A DNA stretch of 64,000 bases, taken from Sisyra terminalis. Lineage: Eukaryota; Arthropoda; Insecta; Neuroptera; Sisyridae. Numbering within the stretch: the first letter of the stretch is position 1; each line of letters begins with the position of its first letter. The notes beneath the pieces are model-generated. The model made no database searches, was not told the origin of the DNA, and was given only the letters and a program-made list of their open reading frames with translations. Made by a program: the position numbers and the translations under genes. Of this stretch, positions 24,801 through 37,104 are shown piece by piece. Where the stretch lies: positions 23,392,282 through 23,456,281 of the forward strand of contig OY292277.1 in the NCBI GenBank assembly GCA_958496175.1, in the 5' to 3' direction.

Positions 24801-26689
24801 GAAAATATCTGTTTTTTTTATAATTTGATAAAAATCATGAAAAACACGTTTTACTCGATAGGAATTCTTTTTTTAGACGTATTTGCCTTCATTTAATAAC
24901 AACACAACTGATTTTGATGAATCTTGTAATATTTAGTGAACTTTAGATTCGAAGTGAATGAGTACTATCAAAATTTAAATCGATTTAAACGATTACAGGA
25001 GGAGACAAAATACTAGTGAGGAAACAAGTATTATCTGATTTTTCCGGCCTAATTCATACCATTTAGTCTTAAGACCAATTCGACAATAAAGTATATGTAC
25101 CTACCCGTAAAAAATGTAATAGTTCCCGAAAAAAATATTCCCTTTAGGTCCCGTAGTCCTTTTAGGTCACAATTTTCTCAATTCTTCGCGACGCGTTCTA
25201 GTAAAAAGGGAACTCATAAAGAAAAAAAACTTCTTTTAGTTATACCCTACCATGTACAAAAAACGAATTCAAATAATCTTCAAAAGCCGATATGATAAAA
25301 TTGGTTTATTTTGTCAAAGTAATAGACAACTATTTTTGTACAAAATTTTAGCCAGTATTTTAAGAATGATTGTTTATCCAACTAACAAAGCTGAATTTGT
25401 CTACAACAAATCAAATATTTAAAAATGAAAAAAGTATATACTCCTATGTAATTGTAGTTCAATGAATAAAAACAGTCATTCTTATTGTAAAAGTAAATAA
25501 TGGTTGTTCAAATATTATATAATCGGCGCTCAATTATTTCAAAATCAATACAGAAAATATTTTAATACATGTTTTTAAATTATCATTGATAACATTTATA
25601 AATTAATAAAAACAAATCAGCTTTATAAAATCCCCGATTGTTAAGTGAATAAAAATCAATTATGTGATTGCTTTTTTGAGACGCAATTTATGCAACCACG
25701 TCATTATGGTTCTTGAAACAGTTCTTTTCCCCTCGGTACCATATTTATAAAATGTAATCGTCATCATTTAATATTTAAACTCCTACGGATAAATACTAAA
25801 ATGTTTATATTTCTAAAAAATAATTTCAGGTAAAATTTTGAGTTGATAACGGTACCTACTGTTTCAAAAAAGGCAGGGTCAATTTTGAAAAATTATTTAT
25901 TACGGAAGTTCCTACTCTTTGCCAAAATTACAATGCTTTCGTCTGGTCAAAATTCAACACGTAGTTTAATTTTACTATTTATATAATTATTGCAACCACA
26001 CCTCGAAAAGTGGGTGGCAATTACCTCATAATTAATGGATAAAATTTTGATTGAAATATCTACATATAAGAATTTTACGTTGACTGTGTAATAACACGGA
26101 TCTGTGATTTATCTCGCGTAGGTGTCCTCAGAAGGTTAATAAATAAAACTAAAGTTTCTTTCATAATTTTCATTCAAGGAAATCGTTGTTTACCTTTAAG
26201 CGTTGACATTGAAACGAGTTTTCTTTTTTATTCCACAAATAATACACGAAGAAATTACGTGCGTCGAATTTGAAGAAATGGATTATAAAAGTAGATTTTT
26301 ATGACTTACCAATGCATTCAACTGGCTTGCACTGATATAAAGGATCGCCAATATGTCCTGGAAGACAGGAACAAACTGGACGTCCTCCTCCGGTTGTTGT
26401 ACATCTTGCATTCACCCCACAAGTTCCTCCATTGCATCCCGTTACAACTAATCCTTAAAAATTTAAAAAGAAAAATATATATCAGCTTTTTTTGTTTTAG
26501 GTATCACTTAATCAATAGTTCATTACTGATTATTTAACATTTTTAATAACTAATAATTAATGTTCAAAAAAAAAAAATTAAAGTAATAGAATAATAAACG
26601 TATTTTATAAGATACTATTAAGATAACGCACCTGTTGCAAGAGTTGCAGCACTTGCAACGATAAAAACCACCCCAAGTATATTCGTCAT
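18873..26689 (-). CDS. Secreted EGF/dumpy-like cysteine-rich protein, 410 aa
   Basis: Predicted extracellular matrix or cuticle-associated protein. Exons on the minus strand are 26689-26632, 26453-26310, 22815-22639, 22566-22310, 22248-22026 and 19246-18873, totalling 1233 nt with stop. All junctions are phase 1 except exon 4/5 (phase 0), and all have GT-AG sites. Residues 1-19 form a signal peptide. The rest is a chain of dumpy-like modules with the pattern CG-NA-C, PVCSCLPG, GDP or GNP and Q-C-P-EC, repeated about five times. These resemble the EGF repeats of Drosophila dumpy but without a transmembrane or zona pellucida domain. The last 20 or so residues are rich in Arg, Ser and Tyr and end in three tyrosines. 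A tRNA gene lies in intron 5 and a Helitron remnant in intron 3. Function beyond matrix structure is not inferable. Confidence 0.85.
19329..19337 (-). terminator. Pol III terminator of tRNA-Leu
   Basis: A run of nine T on the minus strand begins four bases after the tRNA 3' end, followed by further T-rich sequence. This is the standard Pol III termination signal. Confidence 0.8.
19341..19467 (-). tRNA. tRNA-Leu-CAA: tRNA-Leu(CAA) with 45 nt intron
   Basis: The acceptor stem GTCAGGA pairs with TTCTGAC. The D-arm is GGCCGAGCGGTCTAAGGC. The anticodon CAA (plus-strand ttg at 431-433 of 19 kb) sits in the loop CTCAAG, and the anticodon stem CCAGA pairs with TTCTGG. The 45 nt intron at 19385-19429 lies directly after purine 37, the usual position. 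A long variable arm as in leucine tRNAs is followed by the T-arm GTGGGTTCGAATCCCAC. The gene is nested, same strand, in intron 5 of the EGF-repeat gene. Intron-containing tRNA-Leu(CAA) is normal in animals. Confidence 0.97.
20070..20640. repeat. Tandem duplication, two diverged units
   Basis: Units at about 20070-20340 and 20390-20640 share, in order, CTAAATCAGAAGAGTGTA, GGGATGTGACA or AGATGTGACA, AAAAATCGATTTT, AATTTCACAAAATAT and GTTAGAACTTC. Each begins near AAAGGTGGC or AAAGCAAAC. They lie in intron 5 of the EGF-repeat gene. A related GGGATGTGAC word occurs near 26875. Family unknown. Confidence 0.6.
22816..26309 (-). other. 3.5 kb intron 2 of the EGF-repeat gene
   Basis: AT-rich intron. 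Apart from the Helitron remnant at 24170-24760, no gene or repeat was recognised. Confidence 0.55.
24170..24760 (+). pseudogene. Helitron remnant with broken helicase tail
   Basis: It begins with TCTATATATACAAAATCG followed by a tract with TGTCCTGACTGACTGG, reminiscent of insect Helitron 5' ends. From 24473 an open frame resembles the C-terminal part of Helitron Pif1-like helicases: HTDDTITNSMKFLNTLNPPGL followed by LKV. The frame then shifts, and the expected LLRN...LCNGTKLQ signature appears in another frame at about 24650-24705. The gene is therefore decayed, with at least one frameshift and most of the Rep/helicase missing. It sits inside intron 2 of the EGF-repeat gene. Confidence 0.65.
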
Positions 26690-26770
26690 TTCACCTCATA
26701 AATACTTTAAAATCGATATTGAATTTCGAAAAAATTTAAAAACACTATTTGGAAAATCCAAAGCGAAGAT

Positions 26771-26780
26771 TTTATATATA
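26771..26780 (-). promoter_or_regulatory. TATA box of the EGF-repeat gene
   Basis: TATATAAA on the minus strand lies 82-91 bp upstream of the ATG at 26689. This places the expected start site near 26745 and gives a 5' leader of about 55 nt. TATA promoters suit a regulated tissue-specific gene, which is consistent with a cuticle or matrix protein. Confidence 0.5.
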
Positions 26781-27834
26781 AATCCCACTCTCAATTCAAT
26801 TCTCCTCTGTAGCACTGAAGTTTTTTTTTTGCTTGACTTTGGTGCTTCTATTTACTTGTACAAAATCCGGAGCAGGGATGTGACGTAAAAGAATTGGATA
26901 AAAAAAGAAACTATTGCAAAGATAATAGGGCGGTGATGCTCCTACATGCATTTTCCTTTGCTCAAAAATGGATAAAACGGCCTCGTTCCAATGCTAAGAT
27001 ATTTTAAGGATTTATCCAAAGAGATTGATTTTTTTATGTTTAGGCTTTGCAATTGTATGACAAACGTATTATTTCGGTGTAGGTGCTGAGACAAATAGAA
27101 AAATGTAAATTGATTTATTTTAATTCGACGCCTTTTTGATATTTATATAAAAAAAGTTATTATATTTAAATGTAATACCTAGGAAAAAAATGTAAACTGT
27201 TCTTAAATTTTTCATCATTTATCTTTATCATTATGTTTTTCTTCAATTTAAAGATATTTTAAAGAGTGTGTTTACTGATGGACGCACTTAAGAAGCTATA
27301 CTTATTTGAAAAATTAAAGTTTTTTTCAGAAAATAAGCTTCAACAGTTCTTATTTTATAATTAGAACTCTTAACAAAGTTTGCATCATTATAAATAGAAA
27401 AAATACTTGTAGCTACACGTGAAATATTCACAGCGAACACTGTCACAACTGACAAATGACAAAAATTGATAATTGAATGAAATCGAAAAGAAAACAATCA
27501 GTTAGTTTAAATTTGGACAATAATTATTATACATACATATTTGGTTTTCACCCATTTAAAAACATAAAAGTTCCTTTTGGTTTTAAAAAACACATACATT
27601 ATCTCGCATATTTGGTGTGGTTCATATTTTACAGATACTAGAAGTTACCCAATTGAACATATGCGCAGTTGCATTTCGATTAGTTAAATTTAGACTATTG
27701 TACTGTTCAGTGAACGCAATAGCCTACATCAATTTCCGTGACCGACTTCCGTTCCAAATTTGTAATACCATTTATTTTTTCTCTCTCATGATGTACCTGA
27801 AGAAGTAAAACATGAAAAATTAAGAGTTTAAATA

Positions 27835-28397
27835 ACGGGTGGAGAAAAGTTCCGCTATCACTTTGAGTGCCTATAACTTTGTTCAAAGAAAAGTAGATAA
27901 GTAGATTTGGTTTACATAAAAGACTTTATTTGGTCTTTACATTTTTTTTCGTTATAATTGAAAAATTATATCGATTAAATGGTGATCGTGATTTGCTATG
28001 CAATTCTCAGCTCTTTTTAAGGCATTTTTCATGACATCCTGTAACATTTCAGGCTGAATTTCTTCAATTTTAAGGATTTAACAGCACCAGACTATTTTTT
28101 AAAATCAAAAGTTTATGTGAATAAACCCCAAACGATTCAACATCTTAATGACAATATTCTTCACGAAATTGAAAAAATTCAGCCTGAAATGTTACAGGAT
28201 ATCATGAAAAATGCCTTAAAAAGAGCCGAGAATCGCATAGCGAATCGTGGTCACGATTTAACCGATATAATTTTTCAATCATAACAAAAAAAATGTAAAG
28301 ACTAAATAAACTTTTTATGAAAATCAAACCTACTTATCTTTTTTTTGAACAAAGTTATAGGCAATCAAAATAGTAGCGGGACTTTTGTTTCACCCGT
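27835..28397. mobile_element. Mariner-derived foldback element
   Basis: The arms at 27835-28068 and 28164-28397 are long imperfect inverted repeats around a 95 bp loop. The outer ends read ACGGGTG and CACCCGT, each bordered by TA, the Tc1/mariner target dinucleotide. The right arm plus part of the loop contain a mariner transposase tail (28090-28284). The left arm is an inverted copy of part of that tail and of the downstream terminal region. Confidence 0.8.
28090..28284 (+). pseudogene. C-terminal fragment of mariner-type transposase
   Basis: 64 codons from Asp (28090) to a TAA at 28282-28284, with no start codon. The reading is DYFLKSKVYVNKPQTIQHL, then a helical stretch with EIEKIQPEMLQ, and finally an AENRIANRGHDL block. 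This is the recognisable C-terminal end of insect mariner-like transposases. The DD(E/D) catalytic core is missing. The sequence has no internal stop, which suggests fairly recent activity of its source. Confidence 0.8.
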
Positions 28398-31300
28398 TAT
28401 TATTCCAAAAGACTGGTTAATATTAAATTAGAGGTTCCTAAAAACAATGAATTGCTATGGATATCGACTGATGGATGAATTGATGGACGATGGCTAACGA
28501 TTGAATGAAGTTTAAAATTTGTTCAAACTACCCTAATACCATATATGATGCAAACTGTAATACGATAATTTAGGATTAAAGAATATATGGTAAGCATATA
28601 TTATGTAATATTCTTTTTATTTTTCACCCTAAGCAGTGGTTTTGGTAAAGTTGAATTACAAATATTGGATACTATAAACTTAGATACTTAGAAATATTGG
28701 CATTACATCCGTCTCAACCTCTCTTAGGTCCTGAAATACAGCTTCTGTAATTCTTTTATTAGAAAAACTTTTAACTTACTCAAAATTGCCTATAGTAATA
28801 GTAAAAAAATTGTTTGTGTGTTTCTGTTTGACACAGTTGGTCTATCATTAACCCTATTACAGTGTCGATAATCTTATTAAAATCTAACAATATTTTGCTT
28901 AAAGAAAAACTCAAATTCTTCATTAAAATAATGAAAACAATAATTGTAATTTTAAATGTTAGTATTTTTAAGAATTTTTCATAGGGCCCCCTCTATTTTA
29001 CCTACTTTTTCCTTTATAAAAAATACATTGCTAACGCTGTCCTTTCGTTTAACAGTTCTTTATAATAATTTCCTAAAGAAGAAAGTATGATGCCACATTT
29101 CTTCTAAATGCATCTCCATTTGTCTATGTAACCACAACCACTGTTTTAGAAGACACTGGTTCTTATTAAGGGGGGATACCGCATTTACCAGGATAAATTT
29201 TTGAAACTTAGAAAGCAGTATAGTTTAAGAAAATGCTATCTCGGGGAAGGAGTGTTGATTCATTTCTAATTTAAAAAAAAATTTTGATCTATAGAAAATT
29301 TATCATTTAATATTCGTTCAATGTTAGCACATAGCGTACAAAATATAACATAAAAAATACATTTTTTGAATCATGCACCTCATCTTTGATAATAGATCTA
29401 ATTATTTTTGCCAATAAATTTAGGGCTGGTATTTTCACATCTGGATAATGATTTTATCTTCTAGATAAAACTTTATTCGGAGGATAAAGAAAACATGCGT
29501 ATTTCTAACTGAAAATAGTGGTATGTGCAGGATAGTTATGGAATTAAGTTAGGAATTAATTGACAGCTATTTTTTTTATTTTTTTAGTTTCCTCTGTTAT
29601 TTTAATGGAAAATAGAAAAGCATAGGGGGATGGTTTTAAAAGCTTCATTTTTTTCTTAGTATTTTTTTAGTTCTAAATAAAAGTTTTAATTCTAAATAGA
29701 AAAGCACACTCCAATGTTCATATATATAAAAGTCTATACAAATTGAATAGTTAACATTTCAATTGTACTCAACAAGTTAACTCAACAATAGGTTCTAGAG
29801 TTGAATGAAAACTTATAAGTAGTAATAAAGACGGTTCTACAAAATATGAGTAGTTTTATAATATGAAATTTTGATATCATGAAAACTTATAATTTCCATT
29901 TAACTGTTCTAGTCCTAGTGTTTTCTATTTTGTTTTGCTATCAAGATTAAATATCCTTTTTACTAATATGATAGTAAAAATAGTTTTCCATTTCTTATAA
30001 AAAAATTTTCATGTTTTTTTATAATTTTCTTTAAGTCTCAACGCTTACAAATTTAATGATTTCCCTTTAGCCGTAAAAATATTCTAAAGCTAATACTTTT
30101 ATGGAACCGTATTAAATCAATTGTTCACGTATATGACCGCATGTATTAAACATTCATTAATCATATCAATTCGATCAATTTAGTGTCAAATATATTAAAA
30201 AAGCAGCGATATACATTTTAACTGGTTATAATTAATTTTCGCAATTAATATATGTTGTTAAATATTTTTATTTTTTTTAGTAGGTACACAACATTGTACT
30301 ACCTCTATATTAATATATTTAAGAAATATAAAAGGTTTGATTTTCCTTAAATTTTTCCACTAAATGCGTTTCTAGTACTTAATTTTTTTAAATCCAAACC
30401 GGAGGGGTATTCTGTTTTAGTACTATTATAGCCCCTTTTCAGCCAAGCTAAAAATTTGGAAAAAAAAACAAGAAAAAATAAAACCAGAGAATCGTATTTA
30501 TAGGAGAAATTCGGATTCAAAAGCGATTTCCGAATTGATTTCCTTTTTTTATTTTAAATTTAAAGAACTTGGTGGCTTAAGCTATATTCACCTTTGATAT
30601 AATTACAGTTACTGTATAAAAAATACTTTTTTTATAAAAAATAGATAATTTAAGGTGATATAATTTTGATAGAAAATAAAATGTAAATAGCAATATTAAA
30701 ATTGGAGTAAAATTATCACAGTTAATTATCATTCTTTCTTCTCCGAGAACAGTATGAGGATGTGGAAAAATAATCACTCTAGAAAATATCGATTACTTCT
30801 TCTATAAAAATCAATTTAAATATTAAAAAAACATTATTTTGTCCAGACAGGAATCCGGAACGGTAAGAAGTACCGAAGTAGTAAAAGTACTTTCTCCAAG
30901 AAATTTGGTAATTATTAATAATTTTCAATACATCCCACTTACCGTAACATAGATACAGAAGAAAGAAAAGTAGCTAGTCTTTCAAATAATAAGGAAAATC
31001 ATTATTTCTCGAAGCGATTATTAATGAAAAAAGGAAAATCGATTTTTACTTAATCTATTTTTTCTCCTCATTTCCATGTCATCCTTAATATTGTCCTGAG
31101 CGGTGGATAATGGTGGTGTGAGATCCTCCTTTCCTAAACTTCCATTTCTGGATAGGGCACCGTTTCACCCAGCCAGTACGCTCCAGGACTCTGAAACATG
31201 AGGAGCAAATTTTTTGGTTCCTCGGTTCTCCAAGATATCATTTGAAACATCTCATATACCTGTATTTTATAAATCTGGCTCTTATATTCTTAAAAAGCTG

Positions 31301-33405
31301 TATATTCTATTTTTGAATGTTATATATAAAAAAAAATATTGGATAAATAGAATACGGTTAAATTCAATCAAAAGAGATTGTTCTATTTCGTAAAAATCTA
31401 TTTTAAACCAATTAAATGTTAAGTGAAAGGATAGCCTCTTCTATTTATTTTTTTAAGAATCATCTTTTAAAAAATTTGAATTATTTACGAATTTATTTCA
31501 TGCTTTGGTACCATTTTATAACTTTTATGATTTTAGTGCTCTTTTTGGTCAATAAAAAATTTAACAAATTATATCAATAAAATGAAAAATATATACATCT
31601 ATAAATAAGTGTCATCCAACCAGTGGCTTAAAAATTTTTATGAAGCTTATAGATAAAAATGTCGTAAATCAAAAATGCAATTAAGTACATATTGTTTAAT
31701 TTTTTATCTTATACAACCTTATAGCATATAGAACGATAAAAAAAAGTAAAATTTTTACATTTTTTTTCTTTTGCTAAAGACGATAAAAATCGCAATTTGC
31801 AAATTGAGTATAATTTAACAAAAAATTACTTTTTATTGATCTCCTACATATTTGTTTAAAATCAAATAAATAACTTTTTTTCATTAAGTTATACACATTT
31901 GAAGAGAACAATAATTTTAGTGGGTAGTAAACGATTCCTTAATGGTTAAAATTATGTAATTTGCGTGAGAAATTGCTTAAAGAAATTAGGCAAAACGAAT
32001 ATGAACGCGCCTTGTTTTTATTCAAAGGATTTTCTCTCATTTGAATTTGCCTAATTGTAAAGAAAACGTAGAACAATAAATTTAGATTATGAACTAGATT
32101 AGTTTTAATGTAATAATTATGCTGCTTTAATAATATTTCCAAAAATCATCAATCAGGACAAGGTTGTACTTGGTTAAGGAACTTATAAAAATTGTTTGAT
32201 ATTCTCTGCCTCAAGGCTCTATATATTTATTAACAATATTTCTAGACGTTACATATAATTTAAAAGTTTCTTCCAATTGAAAACGAAACCAATTAACATT
32301 TCATTTTGCAAAAGTTTTGCATATATTTTCATAGTCACCAGCTGTGAATGTAAATTTTATTATTAAAATGTTATGAAATATGTGATTTCGATTAGTTTTT
32401 AATAATACCATCAATTGATGCATATTAATAAATAGAAGATGAGCATAACGTAGGAAAGTCAATTTTCAATAACAAAAGTATCTAGTTTTTTGTATCCATG
32501 TACACTATGCTATGTGTGATTATGATAATATATGGCGAACAACAATAAAATAATTGTTACAAAATTGTTGTGGAATTTGGAATTGATATATTGTTTGATT
32601 CGGTGGGCGATTTGTTGTTAATTTTTTAACATTGAAAGCGATTATGTCCTTGTGACCCACGTTTAGTTAGCAACTTCAAGGTAAGCTGCCAATGATGAAG
32701 TTTACGAAATTATATGTATTTGTGAGACTGTCCCGTGGGAGAGGACACTTCCTTGCAAAACCAAATTTGGTTTGGTCCGACAACAAGAAACAACCACAAA
32801 ATGACAATTATAAAGCCACTATTTTTATTTCTGAAATTAATTATTGTCTAGAGTTTTTTTTTTTAAATTAATACACATGTTTAAGTTATGTGGCTTAACG
32901 TTTTTCAAGATACAAAAAATATTTATATGGTATTATTTTGAAAAAATATGAACTATATAAAGTAATTCAAAACTTTTGTATTTTTAGCAAATAATAGACC
33001 TAATGCACATGACCTAAAATAATTTTAAATGTTTTAAAAATGTTCTAAACTAACATGAAAGCATAATTTAGCTATTTGTTATATTCAAAAAAAATCGTTA
33101 CATTCAAAATGCCTACAACGATTTCTATTGGTCCAGCATTAAAATGACGTTACAATTCGAAACCTTAAAATCACATGAACGTTTTCCTATAAAAAATGTA
33201 ATTAAACACAAAAGGAAAGGTTGTTTAAATCTTTTAAACAATTTAAACCATTTACAACCATTTATAATCTGCACAACCTCTATTCCTAAGGAAGAAATTG
33301 ATAGTAATTTTAGGGTTTAAATGTTTCTGATAGTAAAAAAATGTGTAAGCTATTATTGTTTCTATGGTAACCGCTTAATGATCTGCTTATACGTCGGATT
33401 CATAC
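28398..33405. other. Gene-free stretch
   Basis: Intergenic DNA between the EGF-repeat gene and Ubc10. It holds the 29421-29515 repeat copy and a GC-richer patch at 31080-31210 of unknown origin. Open frames here (for example 30577-30777 and 31939-32142 minus) show no conserved composition. Confidence 0.5.
29421..29515 (+). repeat. TAGGGCTGGTATTTT repeat, copy 1
   Basis: About 95 bp that recurs inverted at 58590-58687. Shared words are TAGGGC(T/C)GGTATTT, TATCTTC(T/C)AGATAAAA, GGATAAAGAAAA and ATGCGTATTT. It is probably one end of a DNA transposon. Confidence 0.55.
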
Positions 33406-33545
33406 AAGGTTTATAAAATACACAGGTGGCCTCATGCACTCCGTGACGTAACCAGAAGAAATTCGTACATATCTTCAGACTGATTCAGACTTGATATTAT
33501 GTCATTTTTTTTCTAATGGGGCAACCTGTGTAATTTATAAACCTT
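33406..33545. mobile_element. Short palindromic MITE
   Basis: The arms AAGGTTTATAAAATACACAG (33406 on) and, inverted, CTGTGTAATTTATAAACCTT (to 33545) enclose about 90 bp. The flanking sequence near 33555-33590 is rich in ACGCGTAC and TACGT words and may extend the element. Confidence 0.6.
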
Positions 33546-33755
33546 GGGTTTCATACGCGTACCCACGCGTACCGATACGTACTGTGACGTCACCAAAAAC
33601 CCATAAGCACACATATCGTTTTCGCCTCATTTATTTATTAAAATTAAAAAGTTTAACTACCAGAAAACAAGTTTCACATAACTAAAAATTGGTTATTCTT
33701 CAAATTAATAATGTCCTTTATCGTTTGAAAAAATTAAAAAAAAAATGGTTTATTC

Positions 33756-34178
33756 TAGTTTTTCTCAATCACTAGTGATCCACGAAGAATTTTTATTGGT
33801 CCAAACAAAAAATTATATTAAATTCTATTTTTTGTAAATGCTTTTAATTTAATTTTTTCGTAATTGTACGAGTGATATTATTTGTAGTGTTCCTATATCC
33901 ATGAGTTTGTGATTTTTTTTAAATTTTTTGTGATTTGTATTAAAGACGTTAAAGGATTAAATATTTAATTATTATATATGTATATATTGCATACCTTTAC
34001 ATTTAAATATTATTGCATGAAAAAAATAGTAAAATTATTGATCCAAGCTTATACCAAATTATTACTATTAACTTATGTAGTAATTCTTAAAATTTTGTTG
34101 TTAAAAATATAACTAGTTCGCTAATTTTTTTTCACAAACTTTACTGCTCCGCGGGTCAAAAAAGATTGAGAAACGCTA
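33756..34178. mobile_element. hAT-type non-autonomous element with target duplication
   Basis: 423 bp with ends TAGTTTTTCTCAATC and GATTGAGAAACGCTA. Flanks are GTTTATTC (33748-33755) and GTCTATTC (34179-34186), 7 of 8 bases identical. Sub-terminal GTGATCCACG and CCGCGGGTC blocks are typical of hAT ends. No transposase. Confidence 0.75.
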
Positions 34179-34834
34179 GTCTATTCGATGTTTTAAAAGG
34201 ATCTTAAATTCCCATAAAATTAAGGAGATTCTCCACATTTTTTTTTTTGTTAGAAGAAAAAGGTGAATTTGAAACGCTTATTCGCTATACATTAGTTAAA
34301 AGTGTGTGCATTACTTTTAATAATGTATTTTAAACAAATTATCATAATAGATTTTAAATTATTGAATTATTTTAGTATATTTTATATTAATTTGTCTAAA
34401 AATCTTCTCTACTTCTTTCTTTCTCATAGTAAGAAAAAGGAAGGTTAAACGAACCTTGAAAGCTAAAATGTTCACCATAATATTTTTCACAATGCTAAAA
34501 GTATCTCTGAATAAGTTAAAGCATTCAATACATAATTTCACATACCACTTTTGATCAATGCCACGCTCCTAGTTGGCACTAATTTTATCCCTTAAAGAAC
34601 GAAGGCATTTTCCTTGAACAATCAGCAGGTCGGCGAATTTATAAGAAATTAAATGCTTTATTTCCAAAGAGAGAAAAAGTGCATAATTAATATTGCTTTA
34701 TTTGATTTTATAGAAATTTTTCATTAATAATTGATAGTATATGAACAGATACGTTCATAAATTATATTTGGGGGACCACTTATAAATTTATATATCCTCA
34801 TATTAGATTTAGATACACTGTAGATATTTTTAAT

Positions 34835-34895
34835 ATATTGGTTTTCAAAACGGACCTTATACCCGCGACCCGCGGGTTGGCCGCCTCTGAGCTAA
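34835..34895. mobile_element. hAT end fragment
   Basis: CCCGCGACCCGCGGGTTGGC followed by CGCCTCTG matches the common hAT sub-terminal and terminal sequence in reverse orientation (CAGAGGCGGCCAACCCGCGG). It stands out as GC-rich against the background. The partner end was not identified. Confidence 0.45.
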
Positions 34896-35605
34896 AACAC
34901 AAATTCTTACACCCCATTTAGTTGATTTTATAGGATTATAAGTAAAGAATTTAAGTAGTACTCCGGAGTAATGTGCATAACTTACCTTCATTAGAGCCAA
35001 TTTCATGAATAATTAATTACCAACAGTTTTGTATTTTCTTTAATAAGAGAATCCATATTTACTGAAAAATTAAATTTATTTTGAGACTCAAATGCAAATT
35101 ATGAGCAAGTAAGGAATTAAGTAAATTACATTTCATTTTAGAAAATATAAAAATACAATATCTTTCGAAATCGTACATAAATGACCACTAGAGGTATAAC
35201 AAAGTCTAATCAATAAAACGGGCATCGATTCCAACAAAACTGAGTTACATTTGAATAAATGCAATGAAATAAAGAGAAGTTCTGAAAGCAAACTAAATTT
35301 AATATGAAACACGAATGGAACATCTTTTTAAGTTTCCATTTTAAATTTTCTTCGAATCCTCCTTCTTTCTTTAATTTTTTATTATTACATTATAATTAAA
35401 TAAAAGAGCTTAGTTAAATACAAATCCAACCCAAAACAATTTTTATACATAATTTATTATGAATTTGTTACATATCCTAGATACAGAATAGAAAAATTGA
35501 TTGAAATAATTGAGACATTTGTAAAAGAAATAAAAATTATTGTGGGTCAGAGCTTTATACTACTACTTCATATTGTTATAAGAAAATTAACGTGCTAAAT
35601 ATTGT

Positions 35606-36411
35606 CTAGTCAGATCCAGCTGGTCGTTTTTCGCTATGTTTTTTCGTGAATTCTTCAGCGTTTTTCGTAAATTTTTTACGATCTTTTAAATATTCTTCAG
35701 CTAAATCGGCTCGTAACGGATGTTCAGGTTCCGGGTCGTTTACTAATGCTACAAGTGCCTGAATAACTAAATAAAATAGCATAAATAAAATGATAAAATT
35801 CGATATAACATTATCACACATTTACCTTGATCAGTTTTCGTTGCAGGTTTCCAATTTTCCGCACTAATAATAGGAAGGCAAACTTGACCTTTTTCATCGA
35901 TATTTGGATGATAAATTTTAGTCTTAAAATTGATCTTGGGAGGTTTGAACGGATATTCCGCAGGGAAATTTATTTCGATTTTGAAGGCACCTTTGTTGTA
36001 CGGAGGGTTATCCTACAAATTATTCGTAAAAATGACTCTTGAATTAAACAAATTGATGATTAACCTACCGGAACGATCAATCCCTGCCATGTTAAAATAT
36101 TTTCTTCGTCTACGCGAATATCTCTAAAAGATTTCAATCCTGAAGTTCTAATATCTCCGAGTTCCTAAAAAAGATTAGTCAAAGTTATTTATAAACTTTA
36201 TTGTCTGGAAATTCAAAAAAACATACGAGAAAAATCTGGTGTATGTTATTGGTAAAATGTTAGTGATAATAAAAATATAATTGCAGAAACAAGAAAAGAG
36301 TTCAATTGTTACAATCCTTCCGTTTTATTGCAACGGATAAATGATAAGCAGAAGAAAAAGCAGTTTTATTAACAATGAAGTTACCTTTTGTAATCTTCTG
36401 GTTGCAGCCAT
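35606..36411 (-). CDS. Ubc10: Ubiquitin-conjugating enzyme E2 L3 / Ubc10, 156 aa
   Basis: E2 enzyme that passes ubiquitin from E1 to HECT and RBR ligases, including parkin-type ligases. Exons on the minus strand are 36411-36385, 36164-36069, 36012-35826 and 35766-35606, all with GT-AG sites. The predicted length of 156 aa compares with 154 in human UBE2L3. The UBC fold is intact. Cys86 is the catalytic residue in QVCLPI, Phe63 is the ligase-selecting residue of the L3 type, and Pro88 and His119 replace the acidic residues that other E2s use to attack lysine. This enzyme should therefore be cysteine-reactive only, like UBE2L3. Its start codon is 694 bp from the divergent su(f) start. A poly(A) signal complement lies at 35453-35458. 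Confidence 0.96.
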
Positions 36412-37104
36412 TTTAATTGTCACTAGAAATTTTGACGTTTAAAAATTAAAGTTTAATTCGGTAATTAAAAAAAATATCACAATTTCAAAATAATAATGTA
36501 AATTAATGCAGTTATTGTTAATTATTTGTCAACGTATGCTGACATTTATCTAGAATCGTCTAATATCGCCACCCATTTAAGGAAAATTTTATTCAATTCC
36601 GCACACCTGCATTATCGACACAAGGAAAGATGAGCCAGCGATTTAACTTAGGAATATTTCGTATTTCAATTAAATCTGGTATTTGATTCTTTTACAATTA
36701 ACCCCAAAATATACAAATAAAGCACTTAATTTAAAGACTGCTTAAAATTATAACTAATTTTCAAAGTTTTATTTAAATAGTTCTTCAAGAAATTGGTAAT
36801 AAAATTGAATCAATTGAACGTTATCTAGTTACCAACAATTGCTTACAGTTGGCACCGCCTGGTGAAATCTCACAGTTGGCAATCATAATATTTGGCTACT
36901 CTTTTTCGGAACGTGAAATTGTTGCTTCATTTGCTTGTTTTATTCGGATTGATAGTATAATTCAAATAACTCATATTTTATATAAGTGTTAGCTTTAAAA
37001 ATGATAAAAAATTAATTACTTATTTTTGAAATAATATTAATTATTATTTATATTTTTATAGTGGTTGTAGATAGCATCAGAGTTGTCATTTTGCAGACAT
37101 TAAA
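36412..37104. promoter_or_regulatory. Divergent promoter region of Ubc10 and su(f)
   Basis: 693 bp between the two start codons, with GC-richer patches near 36560-36640 and 36850-36960. An acceptor-like TTTTTATAG at 37053-37061 suggests that su(f) has a 5' non-coding exon in this interval. No TATA box is convincing, as expected for housekeeping genes. Confidence 0.45.
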
